From: Streptomyces sp. NBC_01264
GTDB taxonomy: Bacteria; Actinomycetota; Actinomycetes; Streptomycetales; Streptomycetaceae
Direction of reading: 5' to 3'
Assembly (NCBI RefSeq): GCF_026340675.1
Contig: NZ_JAPEOX010000001.1
Span: forward strand, 5,332,001-5,396,000
DNA: 64,000 nucleotides
This document shows, piece after piece, positions 1 to 9,020 of the stretch (position 1 is the stretch's first letter; every line of letters begins with the position of its first letter). The notes beneath the pieces were generated by a model that was not told the DNA's origin, did not search any database, and worked only from the letters and a program-made list of their open reading frames with translations. Both the position numbers and the translations under genes were made by a program.

Positions 1-636
1 TGGCTGGTCCCCCTTGTCGACGTGCTGTGCCACAGCCCCGACAATCCCTTCGCGGAAGAGATCGCCTCGTACGACAAGGCGCTGGGCGAGGCCGGACTGC
101 CGTCCGTGCCGGTGTTCGCGTACATGCCGGGGCTTTCCGGGGACGTCGCCCCGGTGGCCGGTTTCGACTACGACGCCCTGCACTTCCTGCGGCGTGCGTA
201 CCTGCTCCAGATCTGCGGGCTGCCGGTGACGCCGGTGGACGAGCTGGGCGGGGACTACGAGCAACTGCTGGAGATGTTCGAGCCCACGGCCCAGCAGTCC
301 CACCTGGTGTGGCACTACGACCACGCGGGGGCCTACGTCCCCGTGGACTTCGCGTACCCGCTGGCCAACGAGGAGCTGCTGGCCGGAGGCGGGCCGCTGG
401 GGTCCGCGCAGGGCCTGCTGCGCGAGCTGGCGCTGGTGGCTCCCGCGATCGGGATAGACCCCCTGAACCCGCCGCTGGCGCCGGCGCCCCCGGGGCGGCC
501 GACGTCGCTGGAGGAGCCGGCCGGGCCGATCCCGTACGACGACAGCCCTTTCGCCCGGGAGCGGCACGTATGGCTGGGCCTGCACGCGGCGGCGACCCGG
601 AGCCTCGGCCAGGGCTCGATGATCATCTTCAGCTGA
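1..636 (+). CDS. hypothetical protein, 5' end outside the window
   Basis: The frame is open from the first base (WLVPLVDVLC...), so the gene probably starts upstream of the window. A GTG at 22 is the first internal start but has no convincing ribosome binding site. The visible 211 residues are acidic and rich in Pro, Gly and Ala, with a tyrosine/histidine-rich patch (HLVWHYDHAGAYVPVDF) near the middle and a terminal MIIFS. There is no signal peptide or membrane segment in the visible part. I do not recognise the family. It converges on the SLATT-like gene on the other strand, leaving a 60-bp gap. Codon use is normal for the genome, so it is probably a real soluble protein of unknown role. Confidence 0.6.
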   Translation, partial: WLVPLVDVLCHSPDNPFAEEIASYDKALGEAGLPSVPVFAYMPGLSGDVAPVAGFDYDALHFLRRAYLLQICGLPVTPVDELGGDYEQLLEMFEPTAQQSHLVWHYDHAGAYVPVDFAYPLANEELLAGGGPLGSAQGLLRELALVAPAIGIDPLNPPLAPAPPGRPTSLEEPAGPIPYDDSPFARERHVWLGLHAAATRSLGQGSMIIFS

Positions 637-696
637 CGCGGTCCGTACGGACGGGACGGGGCCGGTTCCGCACGGCGGAGCCGGCCCCCGCCCCGT

Positions 697-1422
697 TCAG
701 CGCGGCTGCTCCGGCGGTCTCTGGCGGGGCATGTTCGGGCGGGTGCCCGGGGGGAGCGGGAAGCGGGCTGGCGGGACGTACGCGTCCGAGCGGGATCCGC
801 CCGCGCCCAGGGACTGCATGACCAGCGGGGCGGGGCCGGAACTGAACTCGACCATCCACTCCGCGGTCTCGGACCGCACGAGCTCGGTCACGTCCTCCGA
901 GAAGCGCCGCAGCACGGTCAGACACCGCTCCGCGGCCTCGCTGGCGGTGCCCTCGGTCGGGCCGAGGATCTCGCGCACGTTCTCCGTGGCCCAGTCGAAC
1001 TGCAGGGTCTGCAGTCGCCGCTGCACGGCCTGCGCCGTCGCCACGTCCCGCATCCAGCCCGAGGTCAGGCCGAAGAACCGGTCGCAGGCCAGGCAGGCCG
1101 CGCCCAGGAGCAGGGCGAGATAGCCGTACGAGGCGGCTCCCGGCACCGATCCGGTCAGCTCCAGCAGCGGCATCGCGGCGCCCGTGACCGCGCCGACGGC
1201 GGCCCCGATCCGCAGGATCCGGGCCCCCCGGCGCTTCCACGCCCGGTCCGACAGGTACCACTCGGCGGTGCGCAGCGCGTCGGCCTCGACCCGTCGGTAG
1301 AGCTCGTCGAGCCGCTCGGCGGGCTCGCCCCAGTCCCCGAGAGGGAACGGCCGGCCGGTAAGGTCGCCGTCCTCAGCGGGATCCCGGGGTGGCCCCTCGG
1401 GCTGCATCTCCGGCTGACTCAC
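697..1422 (-). CDS. SLATT-like two-TM membrane protein
   Basis: This 241-residue protein starts at GTG 1422. It has a charged N-terminal stretch (residues 1-60), two adjacent hydrophobic helices at about 68-90 and 97-115 separated by a short Pro/Gly turn, then a helical cytoplasmic part rich in Arg, Glu and Leu, and a Pro-rich tail. Two central TM helices flanked by long amphipathic helices are the arrangement of SLATT domains, which often act as membrane effectors beside nucleotide-sensing or SLOG/SMODS proteins. I see no such partner next to it, so here it looks like a stand-alone core-genome copy. The family call rests on architecture and general similarity only. Function is unknown. Confidence 0.5.
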   Translation of the reverse strand: MSQPEMQPEGPPRDPAEDGDLTGRPFPLGDWGEPAERLDELYRRVEADALRTAEWYLSDRAWKRRGARILRIGAAVGAVTGAAMPLLELTGSVPGAASYGYLALLLGAACLACDRFFGLTSGWMRDVATAQAVQRRLQTLQFDWATENVREILGPTEGTASEAAERCLTVLRRFSEDVTELVRSETAEWMVEFSSGPAPLVMQSLGAGGSRSDAYVPPARFPLPPGTRPNMPRQRPPEQPR

Positions 1423-1690
1423 CCGGGCACTCCCTCTGCCTGCGCTGAACGTGTGGTGGTGCGCGTGTGCGCAATGGTGCGCATGCTCTTCCTACCTTCG
1501 AATGAGACGCGATGGGCGACGATTCCCGGGTTTTCCGCCCGCAAGGGGGGCACCATCAGGTACGCGCACGCCCCGTCTCTCACTCGAAAGAGTTGGTCCT
1601 CACGGCGTAGGGCGCGGCGCCCGGGGAGCACGTAGGCTCGGATTGACCAAGCCGCCGGCGCTTGGCCCGACGCTACGGAGTGAGTGACCT

Positions 1691-2035
1691 GTGATTCCCG
1701 GTGGTGGCATGCCCGACATGCAGCAGCTGCTCCAGCAGGCCCAGAAGATGCAGCAGGACCTCGCCGTGGCGCAGGACGAGCTGGCGCGCACCGAGGTCGA
1801 GGGCCAGGCCGGCGGCGGCCTGGTGAAGGCGACCGTCACCGGTTCCGGTGAACTGCGCGCGCTGGTGATCGACCCGAAGGCCGTGGACCCCGAGGACACC
1901 GAGACGCTGGCGGACCTGGTGGTCGCGGCGGTCCAGGCGGCCCACGAGAATGCGCAGGCGCTCCAGCAGCAGAAGCTGGGCCCGCTGGCGCAGGGGCTGG
2001 GCGGCGGCAGCGGTATCCCCGGCCTGCCGTTCTAG
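1691..2035 (+). CDS. YbaB/EbfC family nucleoid-associated protein
   Basis: The product is a 114-residue DNA-binding protein. Its N-terminus ([20 protein letters not shown]) is the Gln/Met-rich helix typical of YbaB/EbfC. The central block ([20 protein letters not shown]) and the motif [14 protein letters not shown] are characteristic beta-strand segments of the family. Length matches the usual 100-115 residues. Start is GTG 1691. It lies directly upstream of recR with a 66-bp gap, the conserved ybaB-recR order found across bacteria. The family binds DNA as a dimer and is thought to assist recombination repair or nucleoid organisation; a specific role here is inferred from that linkage. Confidence 0.93.
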   Translation: MIPGGGMPDMQQLLQQAQKMQQDLAVAQDELARTEVEGQAGGGLVKATVTGSGELRALVIDPKAVDPEDTETLADLVVAAVQAAHENAQALQQQKLGPLAQGLGGGSGIPGLPF

Positions 2036-2101
2036 TCCTCTTCCCGAGCCGGGCCCGGAGCCCGGCCCCGCATCCCTCCCGTACCGAAAGAAGGCAGTCC
2101 G

Positions 2102-2701
2102 TTGTACGAAGGCGTGGTCCAGGACCTGATCGACGAACTGGGCAGGCTGCCCGGCGTCGGGCCCAAGAGCGCGCAGCGGATCGCCTTCCACATCCTGCAG
2201 GCCGAGCCCACGGACGTCCGCCGCCTCGCGCACGCGCTGCTGGAGGTCAAGGACAAGGTCCGGTTCTGCTCGGTGTGCGGGAACGTGGCGCAGGAGGAGC
2301 GGTGCAACATCTGCCGCGATCCGCGCCGGGACCTGACGGTCATCTGTGTGGTCGAGGAGTCGAAGGACGTCGTCGCGATCGAGCGGACCCGCGAGTTCCG
2401 GGGGCGCTATCACGTCCTCGGCGGCGCGATCAGCCCGATCGAGGGCGTCGGACCGGACGATCTGCGCATCCGGGAGCTGCTGGCGCGGCTCGCGGACGGA
2501 TCGGTCACCGAGCTGATCATCGCGACAGACCCGAACCTGGAGGGCGAGGCGACCGCCACCTACCTCGCCCGCATGATGAAGCCCATGGGCCTCAAGGTCA
2601 CCCGCCTGGCCAGCGGGCTCCCCGTCGGGGGAGATCTGGAGTACGCGGACGAGGTCACGCTGGGGCGGGCCTTTGAAGGAAGGCGACTTCTCGATGTCTG
2701 A
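2102..2701 (+). CDS. recR: recombination mediator RecR
   Basis: RecR acts with RecF and RecO to load RecA on gapped DNA. The 199-residue length is standard. The N-terminal helix-hairpin-helix ([17 protein letters not shown], residues 16-32) is followed by a four-cysteine zinc finger (C56, C59, C68, C71) and a Toprim domain beginning at [14 protein letters not shown]. The C-terminal region includes [15 protein letters not shown], the second acidic motif of the Toprim fold. The start is TTG 2102, supported by an AGAAGG-type binding site a few bases upstream and by the canonical N-terminus [10 protein letters not shown]. Its last 8 bases overlap the ATG of the next gene, so translation is probably coupled. 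Confidence 0.97.
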   Translation: MYEGVVQDLIDELGRLPGVGPKSAQRIAFHILQAEPTDVRRLAHALLEVKDKVRFCSVCGNVAQEERCNICRDPRRDLTVICVVEESKDVVAIERTREFRGRYHVLGGAISPIEGVGPDDLRIRELLARLADGSVTELIIATDPNLEGEATATYLARMMKPMGLKVTRLASGLPVGGDLEYADEVTLGRAFEGRRLLDV

Positions 2702-3341
2702 CGCAACGCTGCACGCCCTGGGACTGGATCCGGACGATTTCGCGGCTTCGATCGCGGACCAGATCGAGTCCTTCATCGTCGCGGTCACCGAGGTGGCCAA
2801 GGGCGAGGACCCGGACAGCGCCGTGCCCTTCCTCCTCCTGGAGGTGTCCCAGCTGCTGCTGGCGGGCGGCCGGCTGGGCGCGTACCAGGACGTCCTGCCC
2901 GACGAGCGCTACGAGCCCGACCTGGGCCCGGAGCCGGACGTCGAGGACCTGCGCGAGCGGTTCTCGGTGATGCTGGAGCCGGTCGACGTCTACTCGGAGG
3001 TCTTCGACCCCTACGAGCCCCGCAAGGCCCCGGTCCCGCACCGGATTTCCGACGACCTGGCCGACATGGTCGCCGACCTGCGGCACGGCCTCATCCACCA
3101 CCAGGCGGGCCGGATCACCGAGGCGCTGTGGTGGTGGCAGTTCTCGTACTTCACCAACTGGGGTCCCACGGCGTCGGCCACGCTGCGCGCCCTCCAGTCG
3201 CTGATCGCGCACGTCCGCCTCGACCAGCCGCTGGCCGCCCTGGACGGGCTGGACACGGACGAGGACCTGGCGGAGGACGAGCTCGCGGAGCAGGCCGGTC
3301 AGGTCATGGCGGAGGAGCTGGGCCAACTCGGCCGGCGGTGA
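2694..3341 (+). CDS. DUF5063 domain protein
   Basis: This 215-residue acidic protein begins at ATG 2694. An upstream TTG at 2673 is also in frame, but ATG 2694 has the GAAGGAAGG binding site about 10 bases upstream. The conserved centre ([28 protein letters not shown]) is typical of DUF5063, a family that regularly follows recR in actinobacteria. There is no membrane segment or signal peptide. Overlap with the recR stop suggests co-translation. Its biochemical role is unknown; the linkage only suggests a connection with recombination or replication. The C-terminus is strongly acidic. Confidence 0.85.
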   Translation: MSDATLHALGLDPDDFAASIADQIESFIVAVTEVAKGEDPDSAVPFLLLEVSQLLLAGGRLGAYQDVLPDERYEPDLGPEPDVEDLRERFSVMLEPVDVYSEVFDPYEPRKAPVPHRISDDLADMVADLRHGLIHHQAGRITEALWWWQFSYFTNWGPTASATLRALQSLIAHVRLDQPLAALDGLDTDEDLAEDELAEQAGQVMAEELGQLGRR

Positions 3342-3484
3342 CGTCGCCTGAGTCCGGCAGAAATCCCATCGGCGGGGGAACCCGTCTTGTGATCTTTTCG
3401 TCTCATGATGTGGTACGAAGCGGTCGGATCCCGGTCGCTCGTTAGACTGCACCAGAAATGAGACGGACTGAGCGAGGAGCGCAC

Positions 3485-4762
3485 GTGGGCCTTGTCGTGC
3501 AGAAGTACGGAGGCTCCTCCGTAGCCGATGCCGAAGGCATCAAGCGTGTCGCCAAGCGGATCGTGGATGCCAAGAAGAACGGCCACCAAGTGGTCGTCGT
3601 GGTTTCCGCGATGGGCGACACGACGGACGAGCTGATCGATCTCGCCGAGCAGGTGTCCCCGATGCCTGCCGGACGCGAATTCGACATGCTGCTGACCGCC
3701 GGAGAGCGGATCTCCATGGCCCTGCTGGCCATGGCGATCAAAAACCTGGGCCACGAGGCCCAGTCGTTCACCGGTAGCCAGGCAGGCGTCATCACCGACT
3801 CGGTCCACAACAAAGCGCGCATCATCGATGTCACGCCGGGCCGTATCCGCACCGCGCTGGACGAGGGCAACATCGCCATCGTCGCCGGCTTCCAGGGCGT
3901 GTCGGCGGACAGCAAGGACATCACCACCCTCGGCCGGGGCGGCTCGGACACGACCGCCGTCGCGCTCGCCGCGGCGCTGGACGCCGAGGTCTGCGAGATC
4001 TACACCGATGTCGACGGCGTCTTCACCGCGGACCCCCGCGTCGTGAAGAAGGCCCGGAAGATCGACTGGATCAACTCCGAGGACATGCTGGAGCTCGCGG
4101 CCTCCGGCTCCAAGGTGCTGCTGCACCGCTGCGTCGAGTACGCGCGCCGCTACAACATTCCGATCCACGTCCGCTCGTCCTTCTCGGGACTGCCGGGCAC
4201 CTGGGTCAGCAACGAGAATCCGCAAGGGGACGAGCCGGTGGAGCACGCCATCATCTCCGGAGTCGCTCACGACGTCTCCGAAGCCAAGATCACGGTCGTC
4301 GGCGTCCCGGACAAGCCGGGTGAGGCCGCGGCCATCTTCCGCGCCATCGCGGACGCCGAGATCAACATCGACATGATCGTGCAGAACGTGTCCGCGGCCT
4401 CCACGGGCCTCACGGACATCTCCTTCACCCTCCCCAAGGCCGAGGGCCACAAGGCCATCGACGCCCTGGAGAAGGCGAAGGGCACCATCGGCTTCGACTC
4501 CCTGCGCTACGACGACCAGATCGGCAAGATCTCCCTGGTCGGCGCGGGCATGAAGACCAACCCGGGCGTCACCGCCTCGTTCTTCCAGGCGCTGTCCGAC
4601 GCGGGCGTCAACATCGAGCTGATCTCCACCTCGGAGATCCGGATCTCGGTCGTGACCCGCCAGGACGACGTCAACGAGGCCGTCCGCGCCGTGCACACGG
4701 CCTTCGGACTCGACTCCGACAACGGCGACGAAGCCGTCGTCTACGGCGGCACGGGACGTTGA
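3485..4762 (+). CDS. ask: aspartate kinase
   Basis: Aspartokinase phosphorylates aspartate as the first step toward lysine, threonine and methionine. The 425-residue protein has the amino-acid kinase N-terminus [15 protein letters not shown], the nucleotide-binding motif [17 protein letters not shown], and two C-terminal ACT domains (from about residue 265 and residue 345) that normally bind Lys/Thr. GTG 3485 was chosen over an upstream ATG at 3458 because it has GAGCGAGGAG just upstream and gives the canonical N-terminus. The stop overlaps the TTG start of asd by four bases, so the two enzymes are translationally coupled. The family usually makes a second, shorter beta subunit from inside the same gene (see 4238). 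Confidence 0.97.
   Translation: MGLVVQKYGGSSVADAEGIKRVAKRIVDAKKNGHQVVVVVSAMGDTTDELIDLAEQVSPMPAGREFDMLLTAGERISMALLAMAIKNLGHEAQSFTGSQAGVITDSVHNKARIIDVTPGRIRTALDEGNIAIVAGFQGVSADSKDITTLGRGGSDTTAVALAAALDAEVCEIYTDVDGVFTADPRVVKKARKIDWINSEDMLELAASGSKVLLHRCVEYARRYNIPIHVRSSFSGLPGTWVSNENPQGDEPVEHAIISGVAHDVSEAKITVVGVPDKPGEAAAIFRAIADAEINIDMIVQNVSAASTGLTDISFTLPKAEGHKAIDALEKAKGTIGFDSLRYDDQIGKISLVGAGMKTNPGVTASFFQALSDAGVNIELISTSEIRISVVTRQDDVNEAVRAVHTAFGLDSDNGDEAVVYGGTGR
4238..4762 (+). other. ask: internal start for the aspartokinase beta subunit
   Basis: An in-frame GTG at 4238 lies behind an AGGGGA ribosome-binding-like stretch 7-8 bases upstream. It would give a 174-residue product starting [20 protein letters not shown], which lines up with the known N-terminus of the Corynebacterium aspartokinase beta subunit (MEEAVLTGVATDKSEAK). 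The product would hold only the two regulatory ACT domains, as in alpha2beta2 aspartokinases. The call is by analogy plus the visible start signals. Confidence 0.7.
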
Positions 4763-5853
4763 ACCAGCCCGCGGCCCGGTCGGGCCCGGCTCCGGCGCTC
4801 GCCGTGGTCGGGGCGACCGGAGCCGTCGGCTCCGTCCTGCTCCAGATGCTGTCCCAGCGGGCCGACGTCTGGGGCGACGTGCGCCTGATCGCCTCCTCAC
4901 GCTCGGCCGGCCGCAGGCTGACCGTGCGCGGTACGGAGACCGAGGTGCTCGCCCTCACCGAAGACGCCTTCGACGGCCTCGGGGTGGGGGACATCGCGCT
5001 CTTCCTGACCCCGGCCGAGGTCTCGGCCCGGTGGGCCCCCGTCGTCACCGCGCGGGGAACCGTCGTGGTGGACCAGTCCGCGGCCTTCCGCGAGGACCCC
5101 GACGTGCCGCTGGTGGTGCCCGAGGTGAACGGGCACGCGGCCCGGATCCGGCCGCGCGGGATCGTCGCCGGGCCCGACTGCGTGACCGCCGCGATGATCG
5201 CGGCGCTGGGCGCGCTGCACGCCGAGTACGCGCTGACCGAGCTGGCCGTCTCCACCTACCAGGCCGCCAGCGCGGCCGGCCGGGCCGGCTCGGAGGCGCT
5301 GCGCCGCCAGCTGTCCCTCGTCGCCGGCAGCTCCCTGGGGGAGCAGCCCGGGGACGTGCGCCGGGCCGTGGGCGAGGACACCGGACCCTTCGCGGGTCCG
5401 CTCGCGCTCAACGTGCTGCCGTGGTCCGGTGAGTTGCGCGAGGACGGCTGGTCCTCGCACGAGCTGGCCGTACGGGCGCAAGTGCGCCGGATCCTGGACC
5501 TGGCGGAGCTGCCGGTGTCCGTGACCTGCGTACAGGTACCCGTACTGACCGGGCACTCGCTGACCGTACGGGCCCGGTTCGAGGGCGCCGTCGAGGCGGT
5601 GCACGCCCGGGAGATCCTGGAATCGGCGCCGGGAGTCGTCCTGGTGGACGATCCGGCCGCGGGGGAGTTCCCGACCCCCTCGGACGCCGCGGGAACGGAT
5701 CCGGCCTGGGTGGGGCGGGTGCGGCGCTCGCTCGACGACCCGCGCGCGCTGGAGTTCTTCGTCTGCGCGGACAACCTCCGCCAGGGTGCTGCGCTGAATG
5801 CCACACAAAATGCGGAGCTTATTGCGGCTGGATTTAGCTCCTTCAGTTTGTAG
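4759..5853 (+). CDS. asd: aspartate-semialdehyde dehydrogenase
   Basis: This enzyme reduces aspartyl phosphate to aspartate semialdehyde, the step after aspartokinase. The 364-residue protein has the N-terminal NADP-binding motif [13 protein letters not shown], the catalytic cysteine C141 in [10 protein letters not shown], the substrate-binding [10 protein letters not shown] segment, and the active-site histidine H266 in [14 protein letters not shown]. The residues before the cysteine differ from the usual NPNC, but the cysteine itself is kept. The start is TTG 4759, overlapping the ask stop (TTGA). This makes a tight ask-asd operon. Length agrees with the family. The deviation around the cysteine suggests a divergent actinobacterial subtype; it should still be catalytic. 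Confidence 0.93.
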   Translation: MNQPAARSGPAPALAVVGATGAVGSVLLQMLSQRADVWGDVRLIASSRSAGRRLTVRGTETEVLALTEDAFDGLGVGDIALFLTPAEVSARWAPVVTARGTVVVDQSAAFREDPDVPLVVPEVNGHAARIRPRGIVAGPDCVTAAMIAALGALHAEYALTELAVSTYQAASAAGRAGSEALRRQLSLVAGSSLGEQPGDVRRAVGEDTGPFAGPLALNVLPWSGELREDGWSSHELAVRAQVRRILDLAELPVSVTCVQVPVLTGHSLTVRARFEGAVEAVHAREILESAPGVVLVDDPAAGEFPTPSDAAGTDPAWVGRVRRSLDDPRALEFFVCADNLRQGAALNATQNAELIAAGFSSFSL

Positions 5854-5970
5854 GATCATCGTTAAGACCTTGATCGAGGTGACGGCCCGACGGCTGTCGT
5901 CGTAAGACGACGCGCGTCCGGGTGTGCGGCTACGCAAGAAGACGATGAGAATCCCGCCGATGAATCTGCC

Positions 5971-6837
5971 GTGCGCGTACAACCCTCACGGGGGGACGCG
6001 AGTCCAACTGGCGTGGCAGAAGCATTGCTCGAACTCCCCGTCATCGCGGCGCGCACCGGGACGATCCCGATCCCGTCGCGTCTGCGGTCCCGTACGCCCG
6101 GTGGGTTCCCGGTGATCGTTCCCGTTCCGCCCGCCGACACGGCGTCCGGAGGTCCCCTGCTGCCTGGGGTGCCCGCCGCGCCCTCGCCCGGCGTCCGTAC
6201 GTCCGGACCGGCCAAGGAAGGCCGCGTGCCCGGGCCGCGCGACAGCGCGGAGGACACCGGCAGCACGAAGCGGGCCGAGCCGGCCGAGCAGGTCGCGGTG
6301 GCTGAACCGGTCGCGGTGGCCGAGGTGGCCGAGGTGGTCCAGGGGACCACGGTCGATCACCTCACGGAGACCTACCAGGCGCACTACCGCTCGCTCCTGG
6401 GCCTCGCCGCGCTGCTCCTCAACGACACCGCCTCCTGCGAGGACGTCGTCCAGGAGGCCTTCATCCGCGTCCACTCGGCCCGCAGGAAGGTCCGGGACCG
6501 GGACAAGACCCTGGCCTACCTGCGCCAGACCGTCGTCAACCTCTCGCGCTCCGCCCTGCGCCGCCGCATCCTCGGCCTGAAGCTTCTGTCGAAGCCGATG
6601 CCGGACATGGCGAGCGCCGAGGAAGGCGCGTACGACCTGCTGGAACGGGACGATCTCATCAAGGCGATGCGCGGTCTCCAGCGACGCCAGCGCGAGGTGC
6701 TGTCGTTGCGCTACTTCTCTGACATGACGGAAAGCCAGGTCGCCGAGACCCTCGGCATATCGCTCGGTTCGGTCAAGGCGTACGGATCGCGGGGCATTGC
6801 CGCGCTGCGGGTGGCGATGGAGGCTGCGCAGTCATGA
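5971..6837 (+). CDS. SigE-family RNA polymerase sigma factor
   Basis: The C-terminal 165 residues form an ECF/SigE-type sigma factor. Region 2 is at about 127-195 (YQAHYRSLLGLAALLLNDTASCEDVVQEAFIRVH, core-binding and -10 recognition) and region 4 at about 225-285 (LQRRQREVLSLRYFSDMTESQVAETLGISLGSVKAYGSRGIAALR). An unusual N-terminal extension of about 120 residues is Pro/Ala/Glu-rich with VAVAEPVAVAEVAEV repeats, probably disordered. The start is uncertain: GTG 5971 gives 288 residues, GTG 6013 is possible, and a shorter start nearer region 2 cannot be excluded. The last four bases overlap the next gene, which encodes a membrane-anchored protein. That pairing suggests sigma plus anti-sigma or a signalling partner. 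Confidence 0.88.
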   Translation: MRVQPSRGDASPTGVAEALLELPVIAARTGTIPIPSRLRSRTPGGFPVIVPVPPADTASGGPLLPGVPAAPSPGVRTSGPAKEGRVPGPRDSAEDTGSTKRAEPAEQVAVAEPVAVAEVAEVVQGTTVDHLTETYQAHYRSLLGLAALLLNDTASCEDVVQEAFIRVHSARRKVRDRDKTLAYLRQTVVNLSRSALRRRILGLKLLSKPMPDMASAEEGAYDLLERDDLIKAMRGLQRRQREVLSLRYFSDMTESQVAETLGISLGSVKAYGSRGIAALRVAMEAAQS

Positions 6838-8114
6838 GTGAGGACCGCAAGACGAACGGCGGCGAAGACCGGGAGCTGTCCGGCCCGGCCGACGGATCCG
6901 CTGCGGGGGGCCCGGAGGCCCTGCGGGAACTCGTGTTCGGCAAGCCGAAGGCGGCGGCGAAGACGCCGGACACGGCGGAATCGCCGGACACGGCGGTCAC
7001 CGAGCGGGGCGCCACTGAGCCCGCCCCCGCCAAGCTGTCCGTGGTCAAGCCCACCGCCTCCGAGCCCACCGCCTCCGAGCCCGTGGACGAGGAGGACGCG
7101 CTGCGCGTTCTGCTGCGCGGGGTCGTCGGTGGGATCGAGCCCTCCGGCGACGCGCTGGACCGGCTGCGGCACGCGGTCCCCGCGCGTCGGGTACGCAACC
7201 ACCGGATCCTCGTCGCCGCGGCGGCGGCCGTGGTGGTGCTGGGCGGCTCGGTGCCGGTGGGCCTGTACATGACCTCCGGGGCGGGCGGGAACTCCGGCAG
7301 CGCCATCACGGCGGGACACGGCCAGACCGGCGGCACCGCGCAGGACGGGTCCGGTCTGCACCAGAACGGCTCCGCCCGCCCGAAGCCCAAGCGGTCCTCC
7401 GGCAAGGACAAGGACAAGAACAAGGACGGGGAGAACGGCGCCAGCGCCTCGCCGAGCACGCCCGGCGACTTCCCGAGCACCGGCGGGCCGGGCGTCACCC
7501 CGCCCCGCGCGACCCCCGGAAGCGGCGCCACCGGCGCCGTCGGGGGCGGCGCGCTGCCCCCGCCCGCGTCCTCGGACGTGCCCAACTGCACCCAGAGCCA
7601 GGTCGGGGTGGAGGGCAGCACCCGGGCCCCGTCGGCCGGCGGCAAGGTCTACGGCAGTTTCAGGGTCACCAACGTGTCCGCGAAGGGGTGCACCGTCCGC
7701 GGTCCGGAAAGCCTGACGGCTTCCCCGGCCAGCGATGGCGGCGCCGGGGTCGCGGTCGTCAACCACGTCACGGGCGATGCCGCGACCGGGCTGCTCCCCG
7801 ACCCGTCGGTGGAGACCCTGAAGCTGGTGCTCGCGCCGAACGCCTCGTACGAGGTCCGCTTCGCGTGGGTGCCGCCGGAGGGCGGCTGCCCCGGTGCGAA
7901 CGGCGAGGGGGGCAACGCGACGGAGGGGGGCACCGCGGGCGCCCCGGGCGCCGGGACCGGCACGGGTCAGGTCCAGGCGGAGGTTCCGCCGCTCGGTGCC
8001 GTGGTCTCCCACACGCCCAACACCTCGGGGCCGGACGGTCCGACGACGCAGACGACCATCGCCGAGGCGTGCGGCGGAACGGTGTACCGGACGGGCGTCA
8101 TCCCGCTCAGGTAG
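6834..8114 (+). CDS. membrane-anchored protein, possible anti-sigma partner
   Basis: This 426-residue protein has a cytoplasmic N-terminal part (residues 1-120) ending in a helix typical of sigma-interacting regions (EDALRVLLRGVVGGIEPSGDALDRLRHAVP). One transmembrane helix follows at about 124-148 (ILVAAAAAVVVLGGSVPVGLYM). A long Gly/Ser/Thr/Pro-rich extracytoplasmic linker carries a KDKDKNKDG stretch, and the C-terminal extracellular domain has paired cysteines (VPNCTQSQ, AKGCTV, GGCPG, EACGG). It overlaps the sigma gene by ATGA. A cytoplasmic helical module, one TM segment and an outer domain fit a membrane regulator of the sigma factor; there is no zinc-binding HxxxCxxC motif, so direct anti-sigma action is inferred. 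Confidence 0.7.
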   Translation: MSEDRKTNGGEDRELSGPADGSAAGGPEALRELVFGKPKAAAKTPDTAESPDTAVTERGATEPAPAKLSVVKPTASEPTASEPVDEEDALRVLLRGVVGGIEPSGDALDRLRHAVPARRVRNHRILVAAAAAVVVLGGSVPVGLYMTSGAGGNSGSAITAGHGQTGGTAQDGSGLHQNGSARPKPKRSSGKDKDKNKDGENGASASPSTPGDFPSTGGPGVTPPRATPGSGATGAVGGGALPPPASSDVPNCTQSQVGVEGSTRAPSAGGKVYGSFRVTNVSAKGCTVRGPESLTASPASDGGAGVAVVNHVTGDAATGLLPDPSVETLKLVLAPNASYEVRFAWVPPEGGCPGANGEGGNATEGGTAGAPGAGTGTGQVQAEVPPLGAVVSHTPNTSGPDGPTTQTTIAEACGGTVYRTGVIPLR

Positions 8115-8155
8115 CCCCGTACGGGGACGGGAACCCGGACCGGGCCCCGGAGACG

Positions 8156-8977
8156 CTACGCCTGAGCGGACCCGGACCCCGCCCCGGCCGCGGCCGGCTC
8201 CGCCGGGTCCCGCTCCGCCGGGGCTTCGGCGAGCAGGCCCGCCTCCGTGTCGCGCAGGGTCTCCACCTCGCGCCGGTACAGCCGGAACCACATGAAGAGC
8301 ACGAACGCGGCGAAGACGAACCACTCGCCGGTGTAGCCCAGGTTCTGGAAGGCCTTCAGGTCGAGCCCGGTGTTGACCGGAGCCTGCGCCGGCACGGGGG
8401 TCATCCCGTCGGAGGGGCTCTGCACGGTCAGCCAGGCGTCGTACAGGCCGTACGGCACGATGTTGACGAGCGAGGCGGCCCCGATCACGCCGAGCTGCCC
8501 GGCCGGCAGTCCGCCCGAGGAGTACACGCCCTTGCTGGTGGAGTTCTCCGAGGCCTGGAGCGCCCCCGTCACCTCGACCCGGCCGGTCGGCGGGGCCGGG
8601 GCCCGGCCCGCGTCGGCGCTGCCGGGCAGCCAGCCCCGGACCACGGGTACGGCCTTGCCGGTGTCGGTCTTGAGCAGGGTCAGGACGTAGAAGCCGGACT
8701 TCCCGTCGAGCCGCCGCTCGGGGACGAGGAGCTGGTCGGCGTACTCCCCGGAGACCGAGGCGAGCCGTCCCGAGGTCCGCTTGTCCACGGGGAGCAGCGA
8801 CTCCAGCGGCGCGGCCGCCTGGTCGGCGGGGCGTGCGCTGGTCGCCTCCTTGTGGGTGTCGACGCGGTCCTCGAACCGGCCGAGCTGCCAGGTCCCCATG
8901 AACAGGCAGAAGGGAACGCCGAGCGCGACGAAGACGTTGATCCCCCACCAGCGCGGGGTCAGGAGAAACCGGTGCAC
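8156..8977 (-). CDS. SURF1-family cytochrome oxidase assembly protein
   Basis: SURF1 proteins assist heme insertion and assembly of aa3-type cytochrome c oxidase in the membrane. The protein has two terminal TM helices (N-terminal FVALGVPFCLFMGTWQLGRF and C-terminal WFVFAAFVLFMWFRLYRREV) enclosing an extracytoplasmic domain, as the family requires. The motif FMGTWQLGRFEDRVD and the later PVVRGWLPGSAD are typical. GTG 8977 was chosen because it gives the family N-terminus (HRFLLTPRWWG). A GTG at 9001 would add eight residues. The C-terminus is Ala/Glu-rich and variable. It is convergent with the preceding membrane gene. Confidence 0.9.
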   Translation of the reverse strand: MHRFLLTPRWWGINVFVALGVPFCLFMGTWQLGRFEDRVDTHKEATSARPADQAAAPLESLLPVDKRTSGRLASVSGEYADQLLVPERRLDGKSGFYVLTLLKTDTGKAVPVVRGWLPGSADAGRAPAPPTGRVEVTGALQASENSTSKGVYSSGGLPAGQLGVIGAASLVNIVPYGLYDAWLTVQSPSDGMTPVPAQAPVNTGLDLKAFQNLGYTGEWFVFAAFVLFMWFRLYRREVETLRDTEAGLLAEAPAERDPAEPAAAGAGSGSAQA

Positions 8978-9020
8978 CCCACCACCGTACGGGGGGTGCA
9001 CCGGTCCGCCGTTGCCGGGG

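Noticed and set aside
3299..4900. 533-codon open frame on the minus strand across ask
   Set aside because: It is the antisense shadow of ask and asd; its translation has no family motifs and a biased Arg/Asp/Val composition typical of GC-rich shadows.
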